NCBI RefSeq assembly: GCF_900094595.1
Contig: NZ_FMAD01000019.1
Location: forward strand, 1-64,000
Source of the DNA: Cupriavidus alkaliphilus
Lineage (GTDB): Bacteria > Pseudomonadota > Gammaproteobacteria > Burkholderiales > Burkholderiaceae
Length of the DNA stretch: 64,000 bases
Reading direction: 5' to 3'
This document shows positions 1-8,051 of this stretch, in pieces; position 1 is the stretch's first letter, and each line of letters begins with the position of its first letter. The notes under the pieces were generated by a model. That model saw only the letters and a program-made list of their open reading frames with translations. It ran no database searches and was not told the DNA's origin. The position numbers and the translations under genes are program-made.

Positions 1-2
1 AG

Positions 3-31
3 ATTATGCAGAGCTTTCTTCGTTTCGTCAA
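3..31 (-). promoter_or_regulatory. strong leftward sigma70 promoter at window edge
   Basis: Reading leftwards, TTGACG (26-31) is followed after exactly 17 bases by CATAAT (3-8); each hexamer is one base from consensus. An A/T-rich tract at 43-52 sits where an UP element would be. No gene on this strand begins inside the window, so the promoter must serve something left of base 1. The near-consensus spacing plus the AT tract is typical of stable-RNA promoters (rRNA or tRNA operons) in these bacteria; that assignment is inference. Confidence 0.6.
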
Positions 32-325
32 CCGTTCGCAGCAATCTTTTTTGCTGCCGTCAGCGCTGCAAACCTCGCTGCGCCAACCTCCCGGCTAACC
101 CCGCAACCCTTGCTGCGCCTGCCTTGCAGGGGCCGCGTTGTGTTGCGAGGGGGCGAATAGTAGGCCGGTTTCGCCGCCCTTGCAACACCTTTGTCACGAC
201 GATGCGCTAAACGTTCCCGCGGTTCTCGCGTAAAGCCTTGAACGGCAACGGAAAATCGCCCCGACACGTGATCAAAACGAGGCAATACCCCTGCTTGTTC
301 CACGGGTATTCCCTGATCCCAGCGC
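32..325. other. gene-free stretch left of the crotonase
   Basis: No convincing coding sequence is seen here. It holds the upstream DNA of the edge promoter, including its AT tract at 43-52, and the 3' end of the crotonase transcript. The only other structure is the weak stem-loop at 284-310, listed separately. A short reading frame crosses it but continues antisense into the crotonase and has no family resemblance. Confidence 0.5.
284..310 (-). terminator. weak stem-loop after the crotonase gene
   Basis: AATACCC (284-290) and GGGTATT (304-310) form a 7-bp stem with a 13-base loop, 16 bases past the crotonase stop on the minus strand. No T-run follows directly; a GTTTTG lies a few bases further. 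It is a possible terminator or 3' stabiliser. Confidence 0.3.
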
Positions 326-1102
326 TTAACGGTGCTGGAAATCCGGGCTGCGCTTCTCCACAAAGGCGGCCATGCCCTCCTTCTGGTCTTCGGTGGCGAA
401 GGTGGCGTGGAACAGGCGTCGCTCGAAGTGAACGCCCTCTGCCAGCGTGGTCTCGTAGGCCGCGTTGACCGATTCCTTGATCATCATGACCACCGGCAGC
501 GAGAACCCGGCGATGGTCTCTGCCGCCGCCAGCACTTCTTCCAGCAGCTTGTCGGCCGGCACCACGCGCGACACCAGGCCGGAGCGCTCGGCTTCGGCGG
601 CGTCCATCATGCGCGAGGTCAGGCACAGGTCCATCGCCTTCGCCTTGGAAACCGCGCGCGGCAGGCGCTGCGTGCCGCCCGCGCCGGGCATGGTGCCGAG
701 CTTGACCTCGGGCTGGCCGAACTTGGCCGAGTCCGCGGCGATGATGATGTCGCACATCATCGCCAGCTCGCAGCCGCCGCCCAGCGCATAACCGGCCACG
801 CCCGCGATGACCGGCTTGCGGATCTTGCGGATGGTTTCCCAGTTGCGGGTGATGTAGTCGCCCTTGTAGACGTCCATGAAGGAGTACTTGGCCATCATGC
901 CGATATCGGCGCCGGCGGCGAAGGCACGCTCGCTGCCGGTGATGACGATGGCGCCGATACCGTCATCCTGATCGAAGGCGGTCAGCGCGGCGCCCAGTTC
1001 ATCCATCAGCGCATCATTGAGCGCATTCAGGGCCTTCGGACGGTTCAGCGTGACCAGGCCAACGCGGCCGCGGGTCTCGACCAGGATGTTTTCGTACGGC
1101 AT
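326..1102 (-). CDS. enoyl-CoA hydratase (crotonase family)
   Basis: A 258-residue cytoplasmic protein that hydrates trans-2-enoyl-CoA to 3-hydroxyacyl-CoA. Both catalytic glutamates of true hydratases are present: E112 in GGGCELAMMCD and E132 in QPEVKLG, 20 residues apart as in the rat enzyme (E144/E164). The oxyanion-hole region FAAGADI is near residue 61. The ATG at 1102 has AGGAGA just upstream. It lies 90 bases downstream of an amino-acid ABC transporter on the same strand, and phenylacetate genes start divergently 2.7 kb away. It could act in phenylacetate degradation (PaaF-like) or general beta-oxidation; sequence alone does not decide. Confidence 0.9.
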   Translation of the reverse strand: MPYENILVETRGRVGLVTLNRPKALNALNDALMDELGAALTAFDQDDGIGAIVITGSERAFAAGADIGMMAKYSFMDVYKGDYITRNWETIRKIRKPVIAGVAGYALGGGCELAMMCDIIIAADSAKFGQPEVKLGTMPGAGGTQRLPRAVSKAKAMDLCLTSRMMDAAEAERSGLVSRVVPADKLLEEVLAAAETIAGFSLPVVMMIKESVNAAYETTLAEGVHFERRLFHATFATEDQKEGMAAFVEKRSPDFQHR

Positions 1103-1192
1103 GTCTTCTCCTATCTATGTGTGGTCAGGCGGATGGCATGTCGCCACCGGCTGCGGGCTATTCTGCCATCGGTTGCGGCGTGGCGGCGCCGG

Positions 1193-2002
1193 CTAGAGCA
1201 TGTGCGCCAGGAATTCGCGGGTGCGCGCGTGGGCCGGCGCTCCGAACACGTCGCTGGGAGGGCCTTCCTCCAGAATCCGGCCCTCGTCCATGAACACGAC
1301 GTGGTTCGCCACTTCCCGCGCAAACCCCATTTCATGGGTGACGACGAGCATGGTCATATGCTCCTCCGCCAGCTGCCGCATGGTGCGCAGCACCTCGCCG
1401 GTCAGTTCCGGATCCAGCGCCGAGGTCGGCTCGTCGAACAGCATGATGTCCGGTTCCATCGCCAGTGCGCGCGCGATCGCCACGCGCTGCTTCTGGCCGC
1501 CGGACAGCCGCGCCGGATAGCTGTCCCGCTTGGCCAGCAGGCCGACCTTGCGGAGCAGCTCCTCTGCCTTTGGAATCACCGCATCGCGCCGCAGCCCCTT
1601 GACGGTCACGGGCGCCTCGATGATGTTCTGCAGCACCGTCATGTGCGGAAACAGGTTGAACGACTGGAACACCATGCCCATCTTGCGGCAGATGCGGCGC
1701 ACTTCGGCGTCCGCCACATAGCGGGCGGCACCGTCGGGGCCGGCGGCGGCCAGCGTTTCGCCCTCGATGTGCAGGGTGCCGCGGTCGATCACCTCGAGAT
1801 GGTTCAGGCAGCGCAGCAAGGTGCTCTTGCCCGAGCCCGACGGGCCGATCACCGCGGTGACATCGCCCTTGCGCAAGGTCAGCGAAACGCCGCGCAAGAC
1901 CTGCAACGGCCCGAACGACTTATAGATGTCCCGTGCCGCGATCATGACGCCGGACGCATCGTGGGAAGGGGCGCCGTTCGGGTTAGTCATCATGTTTGGC
2001 AT
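1193..2002 (-). CDS. polar amino-acid ABC transporter, ATP-binding subunit
   Basis: A GlnQ/HisP-type ATPase of up to 269 residues that powers import with the permease and lipoprotein receptor upstream. Walker A GPSGSGKST is at 53-61, followed by the Q-loop (FQSFNLFPHMTV), the signature LSGGQKQR and Walker B IMLFDEPTSALD. The gene overlaps the permease end. Three in-frame ATGs (2002, 1993, 1990) are possible and none has a clear Shine-Dalgarno, so translational coupling to the permease stop is likely. The order receptor-permease-ATPase is standard for this family. The substrate, a polar or acidic amino acid, cannot be read from the sequence. Confidence 0.9.
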   Translation of the reverse strand: MPNMMTNPNGAPSHDASGVMIAARDIYKSFGPLQVLRGVSLTLRKGDVTAVIGPSGSGKSTLLRCLNHLEVIDRGTLHIEGETLAAAGPDGAARYVADAEVRRICRKMGMVFQSFNLFPHMTVLQNIIEAPVTVKGLRRDAVIPKAEELLRKVGLLAKRDSYPARLSGGQKQRVAIARALAMEPDIMLFDEPTSALDPELTGEVLRTMRQLAEEHMTMLVVTHEMGFAREVANHVVFMDEGRILEEGPPSDVFGAPAHARTREFLAHML

Positions 2003-2636
2003 AGCGTTTTTCTAGATTCTGGAAGAACCAGGTCAGAATCAGCGTCATCACCAGGTAGAAAAGCGCGGCGACGAGGAAAGGCGTGGTGGTGAAATCGCGC
2101 TGCACGATGCCGCGCGCGGTGCGCAGAATGTCGTTGAGCGCCAGCACGTAGATCAGCGAGGTGTCCTTGATCAGCGTAATGGTTTCATTGCTGACCGGCG
2201 GCAGCACGCGGCTGACCATCTGCGGCAGCACGACGCGCCGCATGGTCTGGAAGTAGGTCATGCCCAGCGCCTTGCTGGCCTCGTACTGGCCGCGGTCGAC
2301 GGACTTGATCCCGGCGCGGAAGATTTCCGCGAAGTACGCGGCGTAGTTGAGCGCGAAGGCCACCACTGCCGCGGGAAAATCAGGCAGCCGCACGCCGATG
2401 ACCGGCACGAACGGCAGCGCGAAATAGATAAACAGCATCTGCAGCATCAGCGGCGTACCGCGCATCAGCCAGATATAGCCGTTGACCAGGCCGCTCAGCA
2501 GCGGCCATGACGAAATGCGTGCCAGTGCCAGCGCAAGCCCGAGCGGCACCGACAGGGCGAGCGTGATGGCGAACAGCGACAGCGTGACTTTGGCACCCTG
2601 CGCCAGCGGCAGCAGAAGAGATAAGACGTAATCCAT
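1983..2636 (-). CDS. polar amino-acid ABC transporter, permease
   Basis: An inner-membrane permease of about 217 residues in the HisM/GlnP family. The conserved EAA loop reads EASKALGMTYFQTMRRVVLPQ, followed by SNETITLIKDTSL, typical of amino-acid permeases. I start it at the ATG giving MDYVLSLLLPLAQG; a longer TTG frame would add 26 soluble residues and run through the hairpin at 2702-2724. No clear ribosome-binding site precedes the ATG. One permease gene implies a homodimer. Confidence 0.88.
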   Translation of the reverse strand: MDYVLSLLLPLAQGAKVTLSLFAITLALSVPLGLALALARISSWPLLSGLVNGYIWLMRGTPLMLQMLFIYFALPFVPVIGVRLPDFPAAVVAFALNYAAYFAEIFRAGIKSVDRGQYEASKALGMTYFQTMRRVVLPQMVSRVLPPVSNETITLIKDTSLIYVLALNDILRTARGIVQRDFTTTPFLVAALFYLVMTLILTWFFQNLEKRYAKHDD

Positions 2637-2701
2637 GCTCGCGCGTACAGAAGGAGGTAAGGCCTCCGGGAATCCCGGCAAACGGGTCCGGAGTTGGCGT
2701 G

Positions 2702-2724
2702 CCCCTCGCCTCAACCGCGAGGGG
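2702..2724 (-). promoter_or_regulatory. intercistronic stem-loop between receptor and permease genes
   Basis: CCCCTCGC (2702-2709) and GCGAGGGG (2717-2724) form a perfect 8-bp stem with a 7-base loop, directly after the receptor stop codon. There is no T-run, so full termination is unlikely. In ABC importers such hairpins often stabilise the receptor mRNA or cut read-through, giving more receptor than permease; that role is inferred. Confidence 0.5.
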
Positions 2725-2742
2725 TGTCACGCCAGGTCTGGA

Positions 2743-3534
2743 TTACTTGGTGATGTCGGCACCAAACCACTGGGTGGCGATACGCGCCGCGGTGCCGTCC
2801 TGCTTCATCGACGCCAGGGTCTGGTCGAGCTTGCCGAGCAGTTCGGCGTCATCCTTGCGCACGCCGACGCCGTAGTCCTCGGTGCCGAAGTTTTCCTCCA
2901 GCACGCGGTATTCGCCGGCACGCTTGCTGATCAGGTAGCGGCCCACCACTTCATCGACCACGATCGCGTCGAGGCGGCCCGCCGACAGGTCCATCAGCGC
3001 CGTCACGTTATCGCCGAAGGTCTTGAGCTCCTTCAGGCTCGCGGCAATCTGGCTTTCCTTCTTGATGGCATCCACCGCGCTGCTGCCGTCCTGCGCGCCG
3101 ACGGTGCGGCCAGCCAGGTCGGCCTTGGCCTTCACTGGCGACTGGGCGCCGACGATGACGATCTGGTGGTTGGTCATGTAGGGCGCGGTAAAGCTGATGT
3201 TCTTCTTGCGCTCTTCGGTGATGGTCAGCCCGTTCCACAGCACATCGACGCGCTTGCCGTTCAGCTCCGCCTCCTTGGCGCTCCAGTCGATCGGCTTGAA
3301 CTCGACCGTCATGCCCAGGCGGCGGCTGGCCTCCTTGGCCATGTCGATGTCGAAGCCGACCAGTTCATTGTTGGCATCGCGAAAACCCATCGGCGGGAAA
3401 TTGTCGTCCAGGCCTACGATGATCTTGGCAGCCGTTTCCGTGCCGGCAGCCGGCGCGGGGGCGGATTCTTTCTTGCCGCACGCGGCGAACAGCGCGACGG
3501 ACGAAATCAGGAGCAATGCGGCAAACTTCTTCAT
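2743..3534 (-). CDS. amino-acid ABC transporter, lipoprotein substrate-binding protein
   Basis: A 263-residue receptor of the periplasmic binding protein type 3 family (SBP_bac_3). The N-terminus is a lipoprotein signal ending LFAAC, followed by a Lys/Glu/Ala/Pro linker; the mature domain starts near KIIVGLDDNFPPMGF. The motif LVGFDIDMAKEASRRLGM marks the first lobe. The ATG at 3534 is preceded by GGAAA at a good distance; an in-frame ATG further upstream would bury the signal sequence. It delivers a polar amino acid to the adjacent permease. Confidence 0.9.
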   Translation of the reverse strand: MKKFAALLLISSVALFAACGKKESAPAPAAGTETAAKIIVGLDDNFPPMGFRDANNELVGFDIDMAKEASRRLGMTVEFKPIDWSAKEAELNGKRVDVLWNGLTITEERKKNISFTAPYMTNHQIVIVGAQSPVKAKADLAGRTVGAQDGSSAVDAIKKESQIAASLKELKTFGDNVTALMDLSAGRLDAIVVDEVVGRYLISKRAGEYRVLEENFGTEDYGVGVRKDDAELLGKLDQTLASMKQDGTAARIATQWFGADITK

Positions 3535-3615
3535 AGGATTTCCAATGCGATGGGAGAGCTCGCCAGGCTTCGCTTGCGCCGGCCGGCGGGTTTTCAGATT
3601 GTTGTTGGCAGCGCG

Positions 3616-3644
3616 ATTATAGAGCGGTGCCGCAGGCCGGCATT
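3616..3644 (-). promoter_or_regulatory. probable promoter of the amino-acid ABC operon
   Basis: A perfect TATAAT on the minus strand (3616-3621) lies 82 bases upstream of the receptor ATG. The -35 region is poor: only CAATGC or AATGCC at 16 to 18 bases. It may need an activator. Confidence 0.4.
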
Positions 3645-3705
3645 GCGGGCTGGCCGGCATTCGCGCCCATCCCGCCTCGCCAGCGAGTAGAAAGTAGTGC
3701 TAACA

Positions 3706-3733
3706 TTGCCCGACCGACTGGTCGGTTTATTTT
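3706..3733 (+). promoter_or_regulatory. paa promoter with palindromic operator in the spacer
   Basis: TTGCCC (3706-3711) and TATTTT (3728-3733) make a -35/-10 pair with a 16-base spacer. The spacer is almost filled by the palindrome ACCGAC-TG-GTCGGT (3713-3726), an ideal place for a repressor to block RNA polymerase. TetR-type PaaR repressors that respond to phenylacetyl-CoA are known to control paa genes in Betaproteobacteria and bind palindromes of this ACCGAC/GTCGGT kind. The regulator is not in the window; the match is from memory. Confidence 0.65.
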
Positions 3734-3807
3734 AGAGGCCTGAGCCCGTATCGACCGCACCGACCGCGAGTTCCGGAGTCCTCGATTCCATCCGGCAGGA
3801 GACAACA

Positions 3808-4632
3808 ATGCCCCCGACGTCCACGCCCGCTGGCCAGCCGGTCAGCATCGAGAGCGGCCCCATCCTGCTGGCATGGCAGGGTCCGGTCGCGGTCATCACG
3901 CTCAATCGTCCCGACAAGCTCAACAGCTTCACCCGCGCCATGCACCAGGCGCTGCAGCAGGCGCTCGACCATGTCGAGGCCGGCGGCGCCCGTGCCCTGC
4001 TGCTGACGGGCGCGGGCCGCGGTTTCTGCGCCGGCCAGGACCTGGCCGACCTGGATTTCACGCCTGGGCACATGACCGACCTCGGCGAACTGATCGACAC
4101 CTGGTTCAATCCGCTGATCCGACGCCTGCAGGCCCTGCCGCTGCCGGTGGTAGCGGCGGTCAACGGCACCGCGGCCGGTGCCGGCGCCAACCTGGCGCTG
4201 GCCTGCGACATGGTGCTGGCGGCGCGCTCCGCCAGCTTTATCCAGGCCTTCGTCAAGATCGGGCTGGTACCGGATTCGGGCGGCACCTGGCTGCTGCCGC
4301 AGCGCATCGGCATGGCGCGCGCACTGGGCCTGGCCATGACCGGCGAGCGCCTGAGCGCCGAGGAGGCCGAAACCTGGGGCCTGGTGTGGCAGACCATGGA
4401 CGACCCGCTGCTGCCGGAACAGGCGCTGGCACTGGCCACGCACCTGGCCGCGCAGCCGACGCGCGCGCTGGCCGCGATCAAGCGCGCCATGTATGCCAGC
4501 GCCACGGCCACGCTCGACGCCCAGCTCGACCTCGAACGCGACCTGCAGCGGGAGCTTGGCCAGTCCGCCGACTATGCCGAGGGGGTCAACGCCTTCCTCG
4601 CCAAGCGCGCCCCGCACTTCACCGGCAAGTAG
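3808..4632 (+). CDS. paaG: ring-1,2-epoxyphenylacetyl-CoA isomerase (oxepin-CoA forming)
   Basis: A 274-residue crotonase-fold isomerase that converts ring-1,2-epoxyphenylacetyl-CoA to oxepin-CoA in aerobic phenylacetate catabolism. It lacks the first hydratase glutamate (GAGANLALACD) but keeps D156 in LVPDSGGTWLLP, the acid/base residue of PaaG. The C-terminus SADYAEGVNAFLAKRAPHF is strongly PaaG-like. CAGGAG precedes the ATG. The gene heads a paaG-paaI-paaK transcript behind the operator-containing promoter. The multicomponent epoxidase paaABCDE and the hydrolase paaZ are not in the window, so the pathway is split. Confidence 0.93.
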   Translation: MPPTSTPAGQPVSIESGPILLAWQGPVAVITLNRPDKLNSFTRAMHQALQQALDHVEAGGARALLLTGAGRGFCAGQDLADLDFTPGHMTDLGELIDTWFNPLIRRLQALPLPVVAAVNGTAAGAGANLALACDMVLAARSASFIQAFVKIGLVPDSGGTWLLPQRIGMARALGLAMTGERLSAEEAETWGLVWQTMDDPLLPEQALALATHLAAQPTRALAAIKRAMYASATATLDAQLDLERDLQRELGQSADYAEGVNAFLAKRAPHFTGK

Positions 4633-4671
4633 ACCGCGGGCCCGCCCCGCATTCCCTGACAGGAGACCAGC

Positions 4672-5124
4672 TTGAAACAGGACCCCCAGGCCCTCGCGGA
4701 AGCCGCCGCGGCCGCGATGTATGAAGCCGACACCTGCAGCCGCTGGCTTGGCATCACGGTCGACGCGGTGCGGCCGGGCTTTGCGCGGCTGACCATGCCG
4801 GTGCGCAAGGAATTCCTCAACGGTCACGGCATCTGCCATGGCGGCCTGATGTTCACGCTGGCCGATTCGACCTTCGCTTTTGCCTGCAACAGCCATAACA
4901 TCAACACCGTGGCGGCGGGCTGCAGCATCGAGTTCCTGCGGCCCGTGCACGGCGGCGACGTGCTCACCGCCGAGGCCACCGAGCAGGTTTTGTCCGGCCG
5001 GCACGGCATCTACGATATCCGCGTGACCAACGCCGCGGGCCAGGTGGTGGCGATGTTCCGCGGCAAGTCCGCGCAAATCAAGGGACACGTGGTGCCGCCG
5101 CCCGACGCAACCGAAGGCGCCTGA
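4672..5124 (+). CDS. paaI: hydroxyphenylacetyl-CoA thioesterase
   Basis: A 150-residue hotdog-fold thioesterase that frees CoA from stalled (hydroxy)phenylacetyl-CoA intermediates of the paa pathway. The active-site segment NGHGICHGGLMFTLADSTFA carries the expected Asp, and FLRPVHGGDVLTAEA and MFRGKS match PaaI. The start is a TTG at 4672 with AGGAGA five bases upstream; no ATG with a ribosome-binding site fits. It sits 39 bases after paaG and 50 before paaK. The weak start codon may keep its level below that of its neighbours. Confidence 0.92.
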   Translation: MKQDPQALAEAAAAAMYEADTCSRWLGITVDAVRPGFARLTMPVRKEFLNGHGICHGGLMFTLADSTFAFACNSHNINTVAAGCSIEFLRPVHGGDVLTAEATEQVLSGRHGIYDIRVTNAAGQVVAMFRGKSAQIKGHVVPPPDATEGA

Positions 5125-5174
5125 GCCAGCCCCGGCAAGATACTGAATACCAACGCCCCCATGCAGGAGACCCC

Positions 5175-6479
5175 ATGAGCACGCGCCTGACCGACCTGCC
5201 CCTGGACCCGATCGAGACCGCCAGCCGCGCCGAGCTGCAGGCGTTGCAGCTGGAGCGCCTGAGATGGTCGCTCCACCACGCCTACGCCAATTCGCCGGTC
5301 TACCGGCGCAAGTTCGACGAGGCCGGCGTGCACCCGGACCAGCTGCAATCGCTGGCCGACCTGGCCCGCTTTCCGTTCACCAGCAAGCAGGACCTGCGCG
5401 ACAACTACCCGTTCGGCATGTTCGCGGTGCCGCAGGACCGGGTGGCGCGCATCCATGCCTCCTCGGGCACCACCGGCAAGCCGACCGTGGTCGGCTACAC
5501 GCTGCAGGACATCGACAACTGGGCTACCGTGATGGCGCGCTCGATCCGCGCCTCGGGCGCGCGGCGCGGCGACAAGGTGCATATCAGCTACGGCTACGGA
5601 CTCTTCACCGGCGGACTGGGCGCGCACTACGGGGTCGAGAAGGCCGGCCTGACCGCGATCCCGTTCGGCGGCGGGCAGACCGAGCGGCAGGTGCAACTGA
5701 TCCAGGACTTCAAGCCGGAAGTGATCATGGTGACCCCCAGCTACATGCTGGCAATCGCCGACGAATTCGAGCGCCAGGGCATCGACCCGGCCAGCACCTC
5801 GCTGCGCGTGGGCATCTTCGGCGCCGAGCCGTGGACGCCGGAGATGCGGCTGGCGATCGAGAAGCGCATGGGCATTTCCGCGGTTGATATCTATGGCCTG
5901 TCGGAAGTGATGGGGCCGGGCGTGGCCAACGAATGCGCCGAGACCAAGGACGGCCCCACCATCTGGGAAGACCATTTCTACCCGGAGATCATCGACCCCG
6001 ACACCGGCGCGGTGCTGCCCGACGGCGAGTTCGGCGAACTGGTGTTCACCTCGCTGACCAAGGAAGCCATGCCGGTGGTGCGCTACCGTACGCGCGACCT
6101 GACCCGGTTGCTGCCGGGCACGGCACGCGCGGCTTTTCGCCGCATGGAGAAGGTCACCGGCCGGACCGACGACATGATGATCGTGCGCGGCGTCAACGTG
6201 TTTCCGTCGCAGATCGAGGAACTGATCCTCAGGCACGCCGAGCTGGCGCCGCACTACCAGTGCGTGCTGGCCAAGGAAGGCCACCTCGATACGCTGACGG
6301 TGCGGGTGGAATGCGCGCATGGCAGCGACACGCCGCGGGCGCACAGCGCGCGCGAGCAGCTGGCGCACGAGATCAAGTCTTATATCGGCGTGACCGCCGG
6401 GATCGAGGTGCTGCCTGAGGGCGGGATCGAGCGGTCAGTGGGGAAAGCGAAGCGAATCGTGGATCAGCGCAAGCGCTGA
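5175..6479 (+). CDS. paaK: phenylacetate-CoA ligase
   Basis: A 434-residue AMP-forming ligase that activates phenylacetate to phenylacetyl-CoA, the entry step of the pathway and source of its usual inducer. The nucleotide loop SSGTTGKPT is at 96-104, followed by YGLSEVMGPGVANEC and the C-terminal swivel TGRTDDMMIVRGVNVFPSQIE, a signature of PaaK. AGGAGA precedes the ATG. It is the last gene of the paa transcript and converges on mltA. Confidence 0.95.
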   Translation: MSTRLTDLPLDPIETASRAELQALQLERLRWSLHHAYANSPVYRRKFDEAGVHPDQLQSLADLARFPFTSKQDLRDNYPFGMFAVPQDRVARIHASSGTTGKPTVVGYTLQDIDNWATVMARSIRASGARRGDKVHISYGYGLFTGGLGAHYGVEKAGLTAIPFGGGQTERQVQLIQDFKPEVIMVTPSYMLAIADEFERQGIDPASTSLRVGIFGAEPWTPEMRLAIEKRMGISAVDIYGLSEVMGPGVANECAETKDGPTIWEDHFYPEIIDPDTGAVLPDGEFGELVFTSLTKEAMPVVRYRTRDLTRLLPGTARAAFRRMEKVTGRTDDMMIVRGVNVFPSQIEELILRHAELAPHYQCVLAKEGHLDTLTVRVECAHGSDTPRAHSAREQLAHEIKSYIGVTAGIEVLPEGGIERSVGKAKRIVDQRKR

Positions 6480-6492
6480 AGCCGCCGTTGTG

Positions 6493-6515
6493 CTCGCCGC
6501 CCGCTTGCGGGCGAG
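6493..6515. terminator. stem-loop between convergent paaK and mltA
   Basis: CTCGCC (6493-6498) pairs with GGCGAG (6510-6515), with a competing inner GCCCGC/GCGGGC stem. There is no T-run. Just beyond, CCACTGCCTTCC occurs twice in tandem. It is a plausible structure for ending both convergent transcripts. Confidence 0.4.
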
Positions 6516-6548
6516 GGGAAACCCACTGCCTTCCCCCACTGCCTTCCG

Positions 6549-7694
6549 CTAGCTGCGCGGCATCAGCACCCACATCCTGCCGCCCTGCTTCATCCGTCCG
6601 GCGGTCTCGCCGGCGGCATCGCCGGCGCCCCAGAAGAAGTCCGCACGCACGCCGCCCTTGATGGCGCTGCCGGTATCCTGAGCGAACATCAGGCGCTGGA
6701 TCGGCTCGGTCGACAGCGGGCGCGTGGTCGACAGGAACACCGGCACGCCCAGCGGGATCGTGGCCGGGTCGACCGCGATCGAGCGCTCCGCGGTCAGCGG
6801 CACGCCCAGCGCGCCCACCGGGCCGTCATTGTTCGGCGGCAGCTCGCGGAAGAAGACAAAGCGCGGGTTGATGTTCAGCATCTCTTCGACGCGGCCCGGG
6901 TTGGCCCGCGCCCAGGCCTTGATGCCCTGCATGGTGGCCTGCGCCGGGGTGATCTCGCCGCGGTCCAGCAGCCACTTGCCGAACGAGCGAAACGGCTGGT
7001 CGTTGGTGCCGCCAAAACCCACGCGCATCATGCTGCCATCCGCCATGCGGATGCGGCCCGAGCCCTGGATCTGCAGGAAGGCGGCCTCGACCGCGTCGTC
7101 GACCCAGACCAGTTCGTTGCCGCGCATGGCCGGGCTCTGCAGCAGCTCGGCGCGCGCCGGCAGCGCGCGGTTGCCGAACTGCGCCGGCTTGCGGTACAGC
7201 GGCACCTGGAACCTGCCCTGGCGCGTGCGCGAGCCATGCAGGATCGGCTCGTAGTAGCCGGTGATCAGGCCGCTGTCGGTGCCGTCGCCGTTGACCACGC
7301 GGTAGGGCTGGAAGTTGCTTTCGAAGTACGCGCGCATGGCGTTGATGTCGCCGGCATTGACCATCATGCCGGCGGCGCAGGCGCGGCTCCATTCCGCGCG
7401 CTTCTTCAGCGCCTGGCAGCTTTGCTGCAGCGCCGGCCAGGCGGCGCGCACATCATCCTGGGCCCAGCCGCCGATCTCGGCCCAGCTGGCCGCCTGCAGC
7501 CGGCCCTTTTGCGACGACGCCGTCGGCGGCGCGGTGCCGGACGGGGTGGTCTCGATGCGCGGCGGCGGGCCGCTCATGCAGCCGGCCAGCAGCACCGCGG
7601 CGCCGGCCAGCGCGAGCCAGCCGCGCAGGCGGCGCGCCGGCGGAGAAGAAACCTGGGAAACCTGGGGAGTCGGGAAAGCGTCCGCGTATGCCAT
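6549..7694 (-). CDS. mltA: membrane-bound lytic murein transglycosylase A
   Basis: A 381-residue lipoprotein that cleaves the MurNAc-GlcNAc bond of peptidoglycan to form 1,6-anhydro-muropeptides at the outer membrane. The start giving MAYADAFPTP places a signal anchor ending LLAGC (C39). The MltA domain follows (ITGYYEPILHGSR, IQGSGRIRMADGS), then the C-terminal 3D domain with catalytic aspartate in FAQDTGSAIKGGVRADFFWG. An upstream in-frame ATG would add 40 residues before the signal and is rejected. It converges on paaK and is divergent from the next small gene. Confidence 0.93.
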   Translation of the reverse strand: MAYADAFPTPQVSQVSSPPARRLRGWLALAGAAVLLAGCMSGPPPRIETTPSGTAPPTASSQKGRLQAASWAEIGGWAQDDVRAAWPALQQSCQALKKRAEWSRACAAGMMVNAGDINAMRAYFESNFQPYRVVNGDGTDSGLITGYYEPILHGSRTRQGRFQVPLYRKPAQFGNRALPARAELLQSPAMRGNELVWVDDAVEAAFLQIQGSGRIRMADGSMMRVGFGGTNDQPFRSFGKWLLDRGEITPAQATMQGIKAWARANPGRVEEMLNINPRFVFFRELPPNNDGPVGALGVPLTAERSIAVDPATIPLGVPVFLSTTRPLSTEPIQRLMFAQDTGSAIKGGVRADFFWGAGDAAGETAGRMKQGGRMWVLMPRS

Positions 7695-7819
7695 CTTGCT
7701 ATTGTTCAAAGTTCTCGGGGGCGCAGCCTGGGGCGCCGCATGGCGCCGGATTGCCCCTACAATGCCACCGTCATCCGTCAACCACCGCCTGCGCCCCCGC
7801 GGGCCGCGCTGCATCTGCC

Positions 7820-8038
7820 ATGAGCAAGTTCTTCGAAGCCCATCCCATGCTGCTGTTCGCCCTGGAAGCCGGCGTGGCGCTGTTCCTGCTGATCTTTATC
7901 GTGGTCTGGACCATGGGCACGGCAAAAAAGCATCCGCGCCCCACCCGCGCGCCGTCGGAACATCCGTCGCGCCAGCAGCCGGCGCAGGGAGAGCCGCCAG
8001 CGCCGCAGCAGGATCAGGACAGCGCACCGCGGCCGTAG
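7820..8038 (+). CDS. small single-span membrane protein, function unknown
   Basis: A 72-residue protein. A short N-terminus precedes one clear membrane helix (residues about 10-33, LLFALEAGVALFLLIFIVVW), then a soluble tail rich in Pro, Gln, Ala and Ser. No family is recognised. It starts at an ATG without a strong ribosome-binding site and lies between divergent mltA and convergent apaG. Normal codon use and the clean membrane span support it as real. Confidence 0.6.
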   Translation: MSKFFEAHPMLLFALEAGVALFLLIFIVVWTMGTAKKHPRPTRAPSEHPSRQQPAQGEPPAPQQDQDSAPRP

Positions 8039-8051
8039 GTTCCCGGCACGT

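Noticed and set aside
28..363. 111-codon minus frame at the left edge
   Set aside because: It overlaps the crotonase end and the strong edge promoter region, and has no ribosome-binding site or family.
2651..2657. AAGGAGG on the plus strand near the permease start
   Set aside because: It is on the wrong strand to serve the leftward permease gene and no plus-strand gene follows.
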